Positions 22,042 through 33,600 of a DNA stretch of 42,184 nucleotides are shown one piece after another (the first letter of the stretch is position 1; each line of letters starts with the position of its first letter). The translations under genes and the position numbers were made by a program. Source of the stretch: Perkinsus olseni (taxonomy: Eukaryota; Perkinsozoa; Perkinsida); the NCBI GenBank assembly GCA_013115125.1, contig JABANN010000290.1, positions 1 through 42,184 on the forward strand, written 5' to 3'. Under the pieces are notes generated by a model. The model had not been told where the DNA came from and made no database searches. It saw only the letters and a program-made list of their open reading frames with translations.

Positions 22042-23390
22042 AGAAAAAAATGACGCCGTACAGAAGCTGCCCGCGAAGTTGGGAGTACCGCATGCCACGG
22101 TGGGAGTAGAGGAATTCGCGATGTAGGGAACAACCGTTGTTCAGCAACGCGATGCAAGACTGTGGCTATAGTCACAGCTTTCAGTGCTACCGCAGCGTCA
22201 CTGGCAAGTTAGCTGAGCACGCGTATGCGCTAGAGAGGGACAGCTTTCCAGATTAGCGGACGGTCGGAGTAGACGGCACACTCTGAAGAGAGTGCATTGT
22301 CGCGAGTAGGAGGACGAAAGATGGGAGCTGGGAAGCGTGAGCTCTAGGCAAGACAAATGCCTTAGCAGCCGGGGACTGAGGCCTGTAACAGGTCCAGAAC
22401 ATCGCCGCCGCCGGCCAGCCGTCCCTGTCCGTCCCCATTTAGCCCGTCACGTACGCGGGGGACACCTCATCGGGAGCGGCTCTCGAGCCAGATTTTAGCA
22501 CGCATGCACAAGGAGCAATTGCAAACCTCGGATACACTCCACTGCAATATCCCTTTTTCCATCTCGGCCCGGTGGGCCGGCCAACTTGGGCGATGGCGAA
22601 GCGCTGTTTACTGCTAAAGGCGTACATCACTGAGGACTTGTGTGGTCAACCTTTTTTTCACTCGTTGCAGTCCCACAGCTACACAGTGTAGGCTACAGAG
22701 TAGCCGCTACACCCTTCCGGGTAGGCTACGCCGTGTAGCTCAGTGAGCTGAGCTGTCATGTGAGCTAAGCTCACATTACACCGAGTGGGAGCAAAAATCA
22801 TCGGGCAGTCTGAGGCTGAAAATGCCTAGACGCCCCGCTAACGACACTACAACCCCAAACGCGTAGACTGGATGCTCCGTATGAGCTACAGTAGGCGAGG
22901 TTTGACCAGAGTCTGATTTGTGCCAGTTTTCTGACAAGTGCCATATGATCTATCGCTCTCCGTAGATGCTCTCTATTATACAAGCTGTGGCGCTGTGCTG
23001 TGATGATTCTTCCAGTGTCCCACTCATTCATTGAGTGGAGTCTCATTGTGCATCGCTCCGCTACTGTGTCCAGCTTTAATTCAGCCTAGCGTCCAACCAC
23101 CCGAAATGGATCGTTCCAATTGTGTATGATAAGATGAGTATCCTATTTACTGATTCTGTCGTGTTCTACCCGGTTCCAGTGTCAATGGGGTATTGGAATC
23201 AGCACAGTGCTAGTCTAGCAGTACTAGATATACAGCGCTAGTAACGGGGCTGATGTAGTTAACCATTACTATTATAACTATCCAACCGGACTTTTCATCT
23301 TTAACGATGTCAAAAAAAGATCCTACCGAGGTACCCGATGACGGCATACTTGAGGCCCGTCACACCTCGCCATTCTGCAAAGGATGATAG
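22042..23390. other. intergenic region with palindromes, no gene seen
   Basis: A complex inverted-repeat block lies at about 22676-22790 (GCTACACAGTGTAGGC, GTGTAGCTCAGTGAGCTGAG, GTGAGCTAAGCTCAC). A diverged repeat shared with about 18112-18160 is at 22496-22545 (GCACGCATGCACA, AACCTCGGATACA). ORFs are short. Confidence 0.45.
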
Positions 23391-24245
23391 TCAACATGTA
23401 GCCACTTCCCTAAGGTCCCATAGTCAACATGAGGATATGCAGACTAACTGCGCGCGGCGCTTCCACGTTGTCCTCATACCACTCCTTCCCCAACCCCTGT
23501 ACCAGCCAGCACTTCCCCTTTGACGGCTGTCATACCCATCCTTCACAACCTAACAATTGCACGTACGGCATTATTATTCACTATAGCCTGCGCCGCAACC
23601 GAAGACACGCTAGGGTATCTTGAGCTAGAGAGGCTTATCACCTCGACCAGGTGCTCAACTCAATTCCATTCAATTTGAACTCAATTGCCGAGCAATGCCT
23701 CTGCCGTCGCCGGCAGGCATTCTAAGCTCGAAGCTTATCGCCCTTCACACGACCCGCGCTAGCGGATCTCCATATGGTTAGTCTATCGCCCATCATCAGC
23801 ACGGAGGGTCTCCGGTGGAACTTGGGCAGAACCACTTCGGACAGCCAGCCACACAGGCCTCAGAGTATGCGGGCGTGCGTGAGGCGACAAGAGGATTAAC
23901 TAGGCCCATGAGCTGCCACACAAGAGACGAAAGACGCCAGTGTTGATGGTGTGAAGGTGGCGATGGAGTGAAAAAGTATATTGGGAATCCATAAGACATA
24001 CAGTACCGCAAAGGTGATTAGATGGTGATAAGGTCAACAGTAGGGCCGTCCAAGCAATACCGAGTCACCAGCCAGAGGGGCGTATGGGTATGGCAGATTC
24101 GATCTCTACTTCGTACGGGGGAATCTCGGCCGCCCTCACGCGACGTTGACGCGTAGAGACTGGAAGGGGTATGGACGCCGCGAAGAAGAGAAATGCGCAG
24201 TTTAATCTCGAGCTAGCTAATCCACTTTCGGAATAATTCACGCAC
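23391..24245 (+). repeat. modular dispersed repeat, copy 2
   Basis: This copy matches the one at 19312-19990 in three ordered blocks: the core at 23447-23566, a second at about 23590-23655 (GCAACCGAAGACACGCTAGG) and a third at about 24190-24245 (CTAATCCACTTTCGGAATAA). Between blocks two and three it carries about 0.5 kb that copy 1 lacks. Confidence 0.65.
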
Positions 24246-24567
24246 GGTGTGATATTGTTCACCCACCGATAATCGTTGAGGCTAAGCGTTTTTCAACTTC
24301 TCCTATCCATCTTCGTGGTAATCGTCGGTGCCCCTCCGTTCTACAGCGTCCACAGAGACAGGTTTCTTCCCGTTTTACGATAATTCAATCAGAATCTTGC
24401 CCTGAGGCTTCAGCACTTGCCTCGGCTATCCATTGCCTGAATTAGGCTGCAAGGGACAGCCTCTTGCACAACAGCAGTCGGCGAATCCGAGGTTGAACCT
24501 CGTGTTAGATAGAGGGCAAAGATTCTCGTAGTTTTCATCGTTAGTGATAGCTTTTAATTGATTAGTC

Positions 24568-26961
24568 ATGGACCGTACCAAAGTGAACGAACTCAAGGGC
24601 TTCATCGACACCATCAAGGCCCGTCCGGAGTTGCTTCAGTTCCCTGAGCTCGGATTTTTCAAGTATGCCGGGGTATCTTTTCTGCTTGCATCTTCCTAGG
24701 GTCAACCTCGGATACGGATCCAACATCGCCGTCTTTCGTCAGGTCTTATTTAGAGAGTCTCGGCGCCACCATTCCTGAAGTGGAGAAACCTTCCTCGGAG
24801 GAAACATCGTCTTCAGAGGACGAGAAGGTAGCACGATAGCTCCAGAGGGGAGGGGTTTGCTCCTTGACCTACTTCGTATCTTGCAGGGGTCAACCTAAGA
24901 TGTGTATTCGCTCAGATGCCTCGGACGCATGAGACTCACGGCGAAAACTCTCCCAAGCAAGCAGCCGAAGAGGAGGAGGAAGAAGAGGAAGAGGAGCCGA
25001 TTGTGGTAATTCCTTAGGAATCTTAGGTTGAAGCGTGCACATTACACATCATCAGGATCCCCCCAAGCCCGACGAGTCCATCTTCAACGACCCCTCCGAC
25101 CCCGAGCGCCTGGAGCCCGAGTCAGAGCCCGTCCTGTCGACCGGTCCCGCGGACAAGGTGAGGGGCTGCAGCGGCCGTCGGTTGCTTACAAGAGGAGTGC
25201 CTTTCAGGAGCTCAATGACGATGAGATGGAGGAGCAAGCTGGACTGAAACAGGAGGCGACGGAGGCGATGGAGGACGGGGATCTTCAGAAGGCCCTCGAG
25301 AAGTAACAAGGGCCTCGTCGAAATCTCGTCGGAAGAATGTGGAATGCTAGTAGTAGTATCACCCTCTCTCTAACCGACTTTATTGGGTCTTTCAGCGATA
25401 CTACGATGATAATAGCGGGGCGTGTGAGGATACTCTGATGGGGTGTCTCAGTCTTGGCAATAGAATCGTGATCGTATGAATCTTCTCTTTGTCCCGTGTT
25501 GCTGCTGCTCAAGTTTCGTTCTGTAAAGGTACACCGAGGCGATCAATATGGGCGGTGCGACGGCCCTCCTCTTCGCTCGAAGGGCGGCAGTGCTGTTGAA
25601 GTTGAAGAGACCCTTGGCTGCTATCAGTGATGCTGATGCCGCACTGTAAGATGAGAGAATCTTTGCTGTGCGCAAGGAGTATCTTTTATTCTTGACAGGA
25701 AATTGAATCCTGATAGCGGTAGAGCGTACAGGATTCGCGGTGTGGCGAACCGCAGGCTGCAGAGGTAGGCCCGGGGGCGTGCGCTGAAGGCACGTGGTCA
25801 TTTTTTCTGTTGTGAAAATCGGAATCTGGAATTGATTTTAACATGTAAAATACGGTGTCCCGAATCGATTTTGGGTTTGAGAATTGGTTTATTGAACGAA
25901 CCCATCATCGGTTACTTGCAGGTGGGAAGAAGCCCATTCGGATTTGGCGGCTGCCCAGAACATAGATTTTGATGATGCCACGGAGGAAGTTCACAGGTCG
26001 GTGCTGGTCGGCGGGGCTGTTCGCGGTGGGTGTGGACTTCAAGTCCGGCTTAGTTAGACTAGCACCGATAAATCCTTGGTCCAGGCAAATTCTATTGTGC
26101 TAGTTCATCGTGCCTTCTGTTCTGTTTCACACGGGTGTGGATGATTTTGAGAGTGTTCTTACAGGCGAGGAACGTGTGTGTGGCGATGAAAATCGAGCTA
26201 CCGCAGAGACATTTCCTTCATTTGAATGTCGTCAGGTTTGTGGACGAGAAGTGGACGAAGATAGCACAGCTGAGGAGAGACTACCAGAATGAAATTGAAG
26301 AGAAAGAGAGGTTGCGCAAGGAGAGGGAGATCAAGAAGCGCAGGTAACAAGCTGCCGACGGTTATGAGTTCTCTATGGTGAGGCTGCCTACAGGATGGCA
26401 GCCCAGAAGGCGTATGATGCTCAGAAGGCGGAGGAATCCTCGTCCAGCTCGGCATCAGCGGAGGGGATGCCGAGTGGAGGCATGCCTGGGGGAATGCCTG
26501 GTAAGAGGGAGAGACGCAGTCCTGAGGTCTTTGCGGTACTGAGCTAGAGGCTCCAAGGCCCGATCCAAGCTCGTGAGGGTTTGAATGAATATGGCGCTGT
26601 TCTTCACGGAGAGATAGTTCGGCAGCTATCGAGCTTCGCTCCGCCTTTTTTGCTGAACTTTTTTGTCAGGTGGCATGCCGGACATGAGCGACCCAGATTT
26701 GCAGGCTGCGTTTAGCAACCCGAAGGTCATGGCTGCCATGCAGGATATGATGCAGAACCCAGCCAACATGATGAAGTAGGGATTTATTCACAGCGGAGCG
26801 AAGCGATTTTTGTTTTATGTTTTTCGTTGCTCAGGTACATGAGCGACCCCGAGATTGGTCCTCTACTTCAAAAACTGATGTCTAAGGTCGGCGGAGCGAT
26901 GCCCGGCGGAATGCCCGGCGGTATGCCCGGCGGCTTCCCTGGCGCGCAACAGCCGCACTAA
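24568..26961 (+). CDS. ST13: Hsp70-interacting protein Hip (ST13 family)
   Basis: Hip binds the ATPase domain of cytosolic Hsp70 through TPR repeats and stabilises its ADP state. Twelve exons join in phase to 390 residues: 24568-24662, 24743-24827, 24916-25005, 25056-25157, 25208-25302, 25529-25645, 25699-25764, 25922-25996, 26236-26343, 26394-26500, 26670-26775 and 26835-26961. The N-terminus (MDRTKVNELKGFIDTIKARP, then FFKSYLESLGATIPE) matches the Hip dimerisation domain. An acidic linker with a run of glutamates follows. The TPR region covers exons 5-8 (EAMEDGDLQKALEKYTEAIN, ALLFARRAAVLLKLKRP, ALKLNPDSGRAYRIRG, WEEAHSDLAAAQ). A charged helix follows (EEKERLRKEREIKKR), then GGMP repeats and a C-terminal STI1/DP domain (FSNPKVMAAMQDMMQNPANM). 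The length is close to human Hip (about 369). Introns are 50-239 nt. eIF4E starts 115 nt downstream on the same strand. Confidence 0.93.
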
Positions 26962-27076
26962 ACACACTCAAATTGACTCGCCATTTTTATATGTCATCCC
27001 GGAGCTTCGATTTGCCCAGTTTTGGCGTTATCGGTTGTAGCTGGCATTGTAGCATAAAATAGCTTTTATTAATAAC

Positions 27077-29142
27077 ATGGACGCACTACACCCCGAAGAA
27101 GCCAGAGTGAAGGAAGGAGAGTATCCTTCTAATGAACATCCACTTGAAACCGCTTGGACTTTCTGGTAAGCTCTGGCCTCCCCTCCCGCTCGAAGCTCGA
27201 TTCAAGCTTTTCTTAACATCGTGCTGTACTCGGTATAATCGCCACGTCTCTGCACGAAGGGCGCCGCCACCGGCTGTCATCACGCCAATTTCGCACAGCC
27301 CTTACTCGGAGGTTATCGATCATCATTTTCAGGTTTGACCGCAAATCAGGAGATCGTCGTGAATCGGATGCTTATGTGGAAGGCCTGAAGCAGGCTGGCA
27401 CCTTCAACACTGTCGAAGGATTCTATAGACATTATTCGTAATAAGCACGCATCGACCTAAGATGTGCAATTTCATCATCAGGCACTGCGTTCGCCCTAAC
27501 GAGCTGCCTCCTAATGTTAATGTTCATTTATTCCGAAAGTAGGGGAAAGTAATTTTATGCTACTTTCTTGACCGTAACCGCTTTTAGGGGATACAAACCG
27601 ATGTGGGAGGAGTTCCCTGACGGTGGCTGCTGGATTTTGAGGATCAAGAAGAAGAGTGCCAGGAACCATTTGGGACAGCTCTGGGAGGCTCTCGTCATGG
27701 CCTGCATCGGTAGGTCTCTTCACGTTGCCATAGAGTTACTGTAGTCGTTCGAGAAAAAAAGGTATCGTAATGATGATTTTGAGTAAAATAATTTTAGCAC
27801 ATTTCATGGTGATAAAAAAGAAAAAAAGTCGACATGTTTCGTCCGGACTGCATTCTATCAATCCATATTTCTCGTAAAATGGCGATCTGCGGGTTGTTGG
27901 GATCGATTCCTAAAAACTTCCTCACCGGTTATTCCAGTACCCTCGCTTCAACTCGCTAGTACTGGAGAGTTTTTTTCTCTCAGGTGAGCTTTTCGAAGTT
28001 CCTGATGTCGTCGGCTGTGTCCTCTCCACCCGCTATAAGGATGACATCATTTCCATCTGGAACTACTCCAACGCCACCAACCCTCAAGTCAGGTTCAGGT
28101 GAGGATTCTTTTCTTTCTGTCGATTCTCTGATGGTTGTATTCTTCAGGATCTGCGAGAAGTTCCGAGAAATCCTAGGCCTCAACCTTTCGACTGTGGTGC
28201 AGTACAAGGAGCATATGGGCTCGATGCAAGATGGCTCTACGTAAGTCCGGCTCAACGGCTTCGCTCCGCTCAACGCCGCGACCACAGTGTTACGGTCAAA
28301 GTCCTAGTAATCATTTTACGTGAGGAGGCCCTCCCTGTCCTTCGGAAACTCTTTTAGAGTAGATAATTTCCCCGACATCACGCTGCGGTCCCCTCTCAAG
28401 TATTTCTTCCCGAACAACTCAATAGACACATTCAAGCCCGCTGTATCATCGTAAAACTTAACAAGAGAAAACTTAGAAAATTGTGGAGCTTTTCTCTACA
28501 GAAAACCACTTCCCGTACTGTTCCCATTTCTCTGCCGACCCAGGTTGATGATTGTGATTTTTCTGCTCAGTTACCGCAACGCCCGCAGCTACACCTTCTC
28601 GGTCACTCCCAGCACAGAGCCGGCCGATGCTGCGGCTCTGGCTAGCGGTCTCTCGGTAGGGAAGGACTAACGGCCCGAGGATGCCGAGGATTGTTTGTCT
28701 TACCTCAGGACCAGATCCTGCCTCCTGCTGCCACTGGGGAGCACGCCGCCCCGCCTGCTGCTGCTGAGGAAGGTGAGACAGGTAGTGAGTGTTTCCTGGG
28801 GGTGTTTTCAGTATTACCGAGGTCATGCTAGAAAGAGACTTCTAATCTTTAAACTCAGGTTTTCTGTATTTCTCAGACCATATTCATTTTCAATTTTCGT
28901 GTTCTCATCATTTTGTTTTTCTTGTATAGAAGTAGTGTAGTCACAACAGTGCAGTGATCGCTAATTAGATTGTACGATCGCTCTTGATGGGAATCCTAGA
29001 TTCTGCGCAGTCCTCGAGTCAACCTCACACAATTGAAAACAGTACGGCATGCTTCGCTCTTCGCGTTGCCGTGGCATTTTCCTACTGGCTTCATTTCTTT
29101 TCAGCAACCAGCAAGAAGACCGAAGAAACCGAGAAAAAGTGA
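27077..29142 (+). CDS. eIF4E: eIF4E-family mRNA cap-binding protein
   Basis: Binds the 7-methylguanosine cap to start translation, or to repress it if it is a class II protein. Nine exons join in phase to 255 residues: 27077-27165, 27333-27437, 27482-27538, 27588-27709, 27984-28098, 28148-28240, 28571-28655, 28709-28772 and 29105-29142. Family landmarks are ETAWTFWFDR at the start of the core, FNTVEGFYRHY, YKPMWEEFPDGGCWILRIKK (the Trp-Glu pair that stacks on and contacts the cap) and ISIWNYSN (third conserved Trp). At the position of the first cap-stacking tryptophan (human W56) I align Tyr (DAYVEGLK), as in class II/4EHP proteins, although the upstream W43 and W46 equivalents are kept. After the core comes an Ala/Pro/Glu-rich tail ending TSKKTEETEKK. 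Intron sizes are 44-332 nt. The class assignment is inference. Confidence 0.92.
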
Positions 29143-30042
29143 AGACACAGCGAAGCCGAAACTTTGACTGGCGTGTGCTGCTGCTGCTACTACCAGTCGC
29201 GGCCTTGCACACTATAGAGCGACGGCGGTCGTGGTTGTTGTTGCAGATGTCTGCATATTGCCGATGTTACATTTTCTATTCCAATACTAATAAAAGAAGA
29301 AGATTTATATCCTTTGAATAACGAGGGTTACTGCAAACGCGGCGACGGTTTAGGTGATGTTGCGGCGGAGTTATGGTATTCCTGAGGTTTCATAAGGAAT
29401 TCTGAACTCGTGTTCGTCAGTTTACAGAGGAACGGGAGTAGCACAGGTATTGAAAGGCAGTGAGTTCGAGCTACTCGGATAACACGTGTGATGTTGGGGA
29501 AGAGTGGTATTGATGACGTCTTTCCCTCACCGCGTTGGAAAGCGTAGACTACCGTGTTACTATATCCTAATATTATCGCATTTTAATATTATTACCACCG
29601 GAATGAGAATGCATCCCGGAATGTCGATGGCCTCCTCCCTGTAAGAGCAACACTCTTTGGCTTGATGAACAGGCTAAACTGACCCCCCCCCCACGGAAAG
29701 GTACATCGGTGCTAGTCTGACTAAGCCGTACTGTCGTAGGCGTTGGACTTTGAACTCACACACACGAGAATGAATTTTCGATAACCACGTTAGGTGAATT
29801 GGTCAGCTAACCGCTGGGTACCGCGATTGTTTTGGGAATCGCCTTGGGTGAGAAAAATGCGGTTAATACGTCAAGACTTGACGGTGACCTCTGCGGTGCC
29901 TTATCCAGTTAGTCCAATTGCTGCTACTGCGAAGAGCGGAGGTGAAACTATTATCAGAATGGAGTACAACGCAAAAAGCACGGGGAAGTAACACATCATT
30001 GCCACCAAAATTGTTTCAACAATCGTGGGCAGTGAACATGAC
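29143..30042. other. convergent intergenic region
   Basis: This region lies between the 3' ends of eIF4E (plus) and the hemoglobin gene (minus). It contains AT-rich stretches, including possible polyadenylation context near 29290, and a run of C at about 29682-29691. No gene was recognised. Confidence 0.5.
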
Positions 30043-30651
30043 TTAGCAAGCACGCTCACTCCATCCTGAGAACCAGGACAGGAAAAAGGAGCGCGACGAG
30101 GCAAAAGCCCACCTCATTCGTTTGTAGTGGTGGTGAAGAATCTGCGGTCGAAGCTTCTCAAGAAGGACTACGAACTGATCGATCGTGTCGTTGTTGAATC
30201 CTATCAACCTGAGGACGTCAATTTCTGCCATAAAATCGTGGACTGCAACGGGCGTCCACCTGAGACACTTCTGAATGTTCAGGAAAAAGCAATCCAGGTG
30301 GTAGTCGGTCATCGCAACGATCTCGTGGACCTCCTCGAGGCTCCTTCCTTTGTACTCACTCGGACCTCCAAAAATCTAAAGCGCGATGCTCAGGTAAACA
30401 GCCCAGTGCTGGCAACCTGGATCACTCCGATGAAGTAGTCCGTCTGTGCCTTCTTTATCGCCTGCAATTTAGCCTCGCCCTCAAAAAACATGTGAATTCG
30501 CTTATCGCGCTCCACACACTCGTACCTTCGACAAGCTAACCTCGGTGCCCGCGGTGGGCACCATCACCCTCGACGTGTCCTTACAGTTGATCCACGAATT
30601 TCTCCACGCCTTGGATCTTCCCGATTCTTCGGAATAATTCGTCAACGCCGT
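30043..30651 (-). other. truncated globin domain 8 and C-terminus
   Basis: Covers the end of exon 30585-30696 and exons 30417-30525, 30260-30375 and 30043-30208. Key parts are LFRRIGKIQGVEKFVDQLYE (B10 Tyr; GK replaces GG), IFGGPSEYKGRSLEEVH (proximal His) and VAMTDYHLDCFFLNIQKC. The last intron (30209-30259, 51 nt) is in frame and without a stop, so it may sometimes be retained. A further GT-AG pair near the end could give a shorter tail ending RME. Confidence 0.8.
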
Positions 30652-33600
30652 CCTCATTATTCCTTCGCTCCGCTGCATCCATGCGTACGCGAGAGCCTGA
30701 TTCCTCCAGATGAGAAGACCCACCGTTACGATGATGAAAACCCACCTGTTATTATCTCAGAGCGCACAGAGTTGAGTATCCGCAGCGAGTCGGGTATCAC
30801 CTACCAGTAAGAGCGCTCGAACTCGAGTTGATTTCCGTGATATCGGCTGGCCATGTTTCAAGCCACGATATTCAATGCCCCTACGTTAATTTCTTTCTCT
30901 TCATACAGTTATACAATACTTCGTTTTCACTTTCGTTTACTTGAATTTTTGGTCCTCAGTGACCGAGCGGATTTCGGAACAAATGCTAGGCCTCACGTCT
31001 TCATCTATCTCCTCGAGCTCCTCCGCGCTTTTAACGAAGCATTCAAGGACGGCATCGAAATGGTAATCGGAGATGTTCATGTCATAGTGGGTAGGTTTGA
31101 GGTTGTCTTGGTCGTATCTGGCGAGGCTCGTGGATCGGGTACGGAGCGAAAGCCGGGCTGGATTACTGTACAAGTCCGCCGAAGGCTCCTGAGAGGAACT
31201 GATAGAGTTTGGTAGTTATAGAACGTTCCTTGGCTTTGTTCTTATCGAAGTGGAATCTGAAACACATTCAGAGCCCGATTAGTTCAGCTGGATAGAATGT
31301 CTGCCTACGGAGCAGATGGTCGTAGGTTCGAATCCTGCATCGGGTATTTCACGTCATGTCTTACTTGATGCGGCTATCTTCCGTAAAGTACTGAAACATC
31401 CCCTCCGCCACCGCTTCCAGATTGCTATCACCCCCGATGCGTTCAAGTAAGTTGAGCCCATTACGGGGCTCTATCACTATCTCCGACTGCCGATCCAGCA
31501 CCGCATTGCGGACCTGAGGCGACGTGTATGGCCGCGGACTCCGACTCTCGGAAGGGCCTCTCACTGAGTCTAGCGTAATGATGACTTCATCCACCAGGCT
31601 GTCCTCATGGCCTTGGGAAAGCAGAGCCCTCGACATGTTCGACAAGAAGGCGTCAAAGTGATAGTCCGTGATCCCCAATGGTTCGTGAATATCTGCGATC
31701 GAAGAGGGTAGGCGGCCCTTTCAGCGCCACTCTCACCTGTGAGGTCTCGCCCTTCATACTCGGGAGGGCCACCGAACAGTTCTACGAAGAAACTGAACAG
31801 AACCACTAGGAAGGTAGAAGCGGTTGCTGCTTACACTATCGTTGCTTCCTTTATGAACTGAATACTGTCCGCGGGGAAGAAGTCTTTGATTCTGTTGTCT
31901 TTGGCGATGAGGTGGAAGAGGGAGTCCATCAGCCGGGTGATGCCTTCCCACTCGACTGCACAACACGAGCATGCGCGATAGCGTCGCAAGCAGACAGTGT
32001 CCTACAGAGCCGCTCGTAGAGCCCCTCGCCTTCTTCGCTCCGGGCAAGGTTTTGGCGAGCCATCTCGCGACGAACTGTGCATCCGGTTGTTATCTCTGGC
32101 CGCAGTTTCTGTAGTATCTACCAAGCGTTCCATAACGGTGGATGCGGCAGTGGGCTGCTCGTCTGAGTTTATTCTATCAGCCAAGCCTTGGGGTCACCGG
32201 AACGTCACAAAGACCAGAGGCGAGTCATGATGGTCAGTGTCATTGATAGTGCTAGACCGACGATAAAGTCGAACTGCTGACGACCTACCGAAAGGAGCTC
32301 GTCAAGATCTGCCGAACTGATATGGAGAGCTTCGCCGGCCTGTCTGATGAGACATATAACGGCGTCGAAGTGGAAGTCTGTGATGTTCATGGAATAGTGT
32401 GACGGTTTCAAGTCCGCTAGATCGTATCTGGATGGTCACCTCCCGTAGGGGCTTCGAGAGCTCTCGAGGAGGGCTACTGTTTCGATCCTCCGGTTACAGT
32501 TCCTATCAACTGAGTGATCTTTTTCTTGATGGTAGCTATCTTCGCCTTGTTCTTCTCGAAGAAGCTTCTTGTACCTGACCGTACACCCTCCTCCGGCGGC
32601 ACGGCAAGACACCACGGGGAGATATCACTCGGGGTGCCCTAGGGATGCAGAAAGCCGGCGATTCGGCCGTCTAACAAGGGGAGCAGCTCCCGGCTGCCTA
32701 CTGCTGGAATGAGGCGAGCGTCAGGGCTACAGGTAACGGCGTGGTGATTAGTGGGCGGGATGTTTGGAGTATATTCAGAGCCTGATTAGTTCAGCTGGAT
32801 AGAATGTCTGCCTACGGAGCAGATGGTCGTAGGTTCGAATCCTGCATCGGGTATTTTCGCACCCTACTAGCGACTTGGACTCGACAAAAACACCGCCCTT
32901 CGTACGTGAATCCTCCATCGCCTCAGCATAGAATATGTCCGATAGTTTAGCTATCGACATTTCGCCACCAAGTCGCTCATACAGAGGCTTCTTGTTCGCC
33001 ATCGCTTGAGCTCGTCTCACCTGAGCCACTGATACCCGCCGCCGCCGCCGGCCATTCACCGGCCGTTCAGGCTCCCTTACATCATGATCAGCCGGTTTGA
33101 CTATCTGGGAACGGCACGTCTCCATTAGTATAACGCAGGAGTCTATTGTCTCAGGGTCTTGGTCAGCCTCCTCTAGAACTGAACGGCACGAAGCAACGGA
33201 ACCATCGGTGATACGTCTAACGGATGTATAGATCTCGACTCGGGCATATCATATGGGATGAGTTTCGCGGTTTGTCCTTGAGGGGAACGACCCAGACAGA
33301 AACAAGAAGAAATTCGGAATTGCCGTATTTCGTTGCATACCAATATGTGTGAAGCTATTGATCTGAAATTTTCCTACTACTTGGCCGATTTGACATCCGT
33401 GGATGCATAAACTCTAAGAATCAGCCGGTAATGATGGCTCCCCTCGCTAAGCAAGGACTTCGTATTCACAGCCTCTATCGAGTGCGCGTTACAGCAAGTA
33501 GGGAGGGGGCAGTTATAAGAGCTGACATCCAGTCAACTTATTTAAGGATGACTTCTCCCTCCCAAAGCGTTGATCGTTCCTCACCCGTCTTCATCAGATT

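Noticed and set aside
25448-25801. Minus-strand ORF of 117 codons
   Set aside because: It is antisense to the TPR exons of Hip, which are unmistakable on the plus strand.
30853-31215. Plus-strand ORF of 120 codons (also 30127-30438, 34431-34652 and 35952-36239)
   Set aside because: These are antisense shadows of hemoglobin exons on the minus strand.
32002-32184. Minus-strand ORF of 60 codons inside the hemoglobin gene
   Set aside because: A different frame of the same stretch gives the domain 5 terminal helix (EITTGCTVRREMARQN) and joins in phase.
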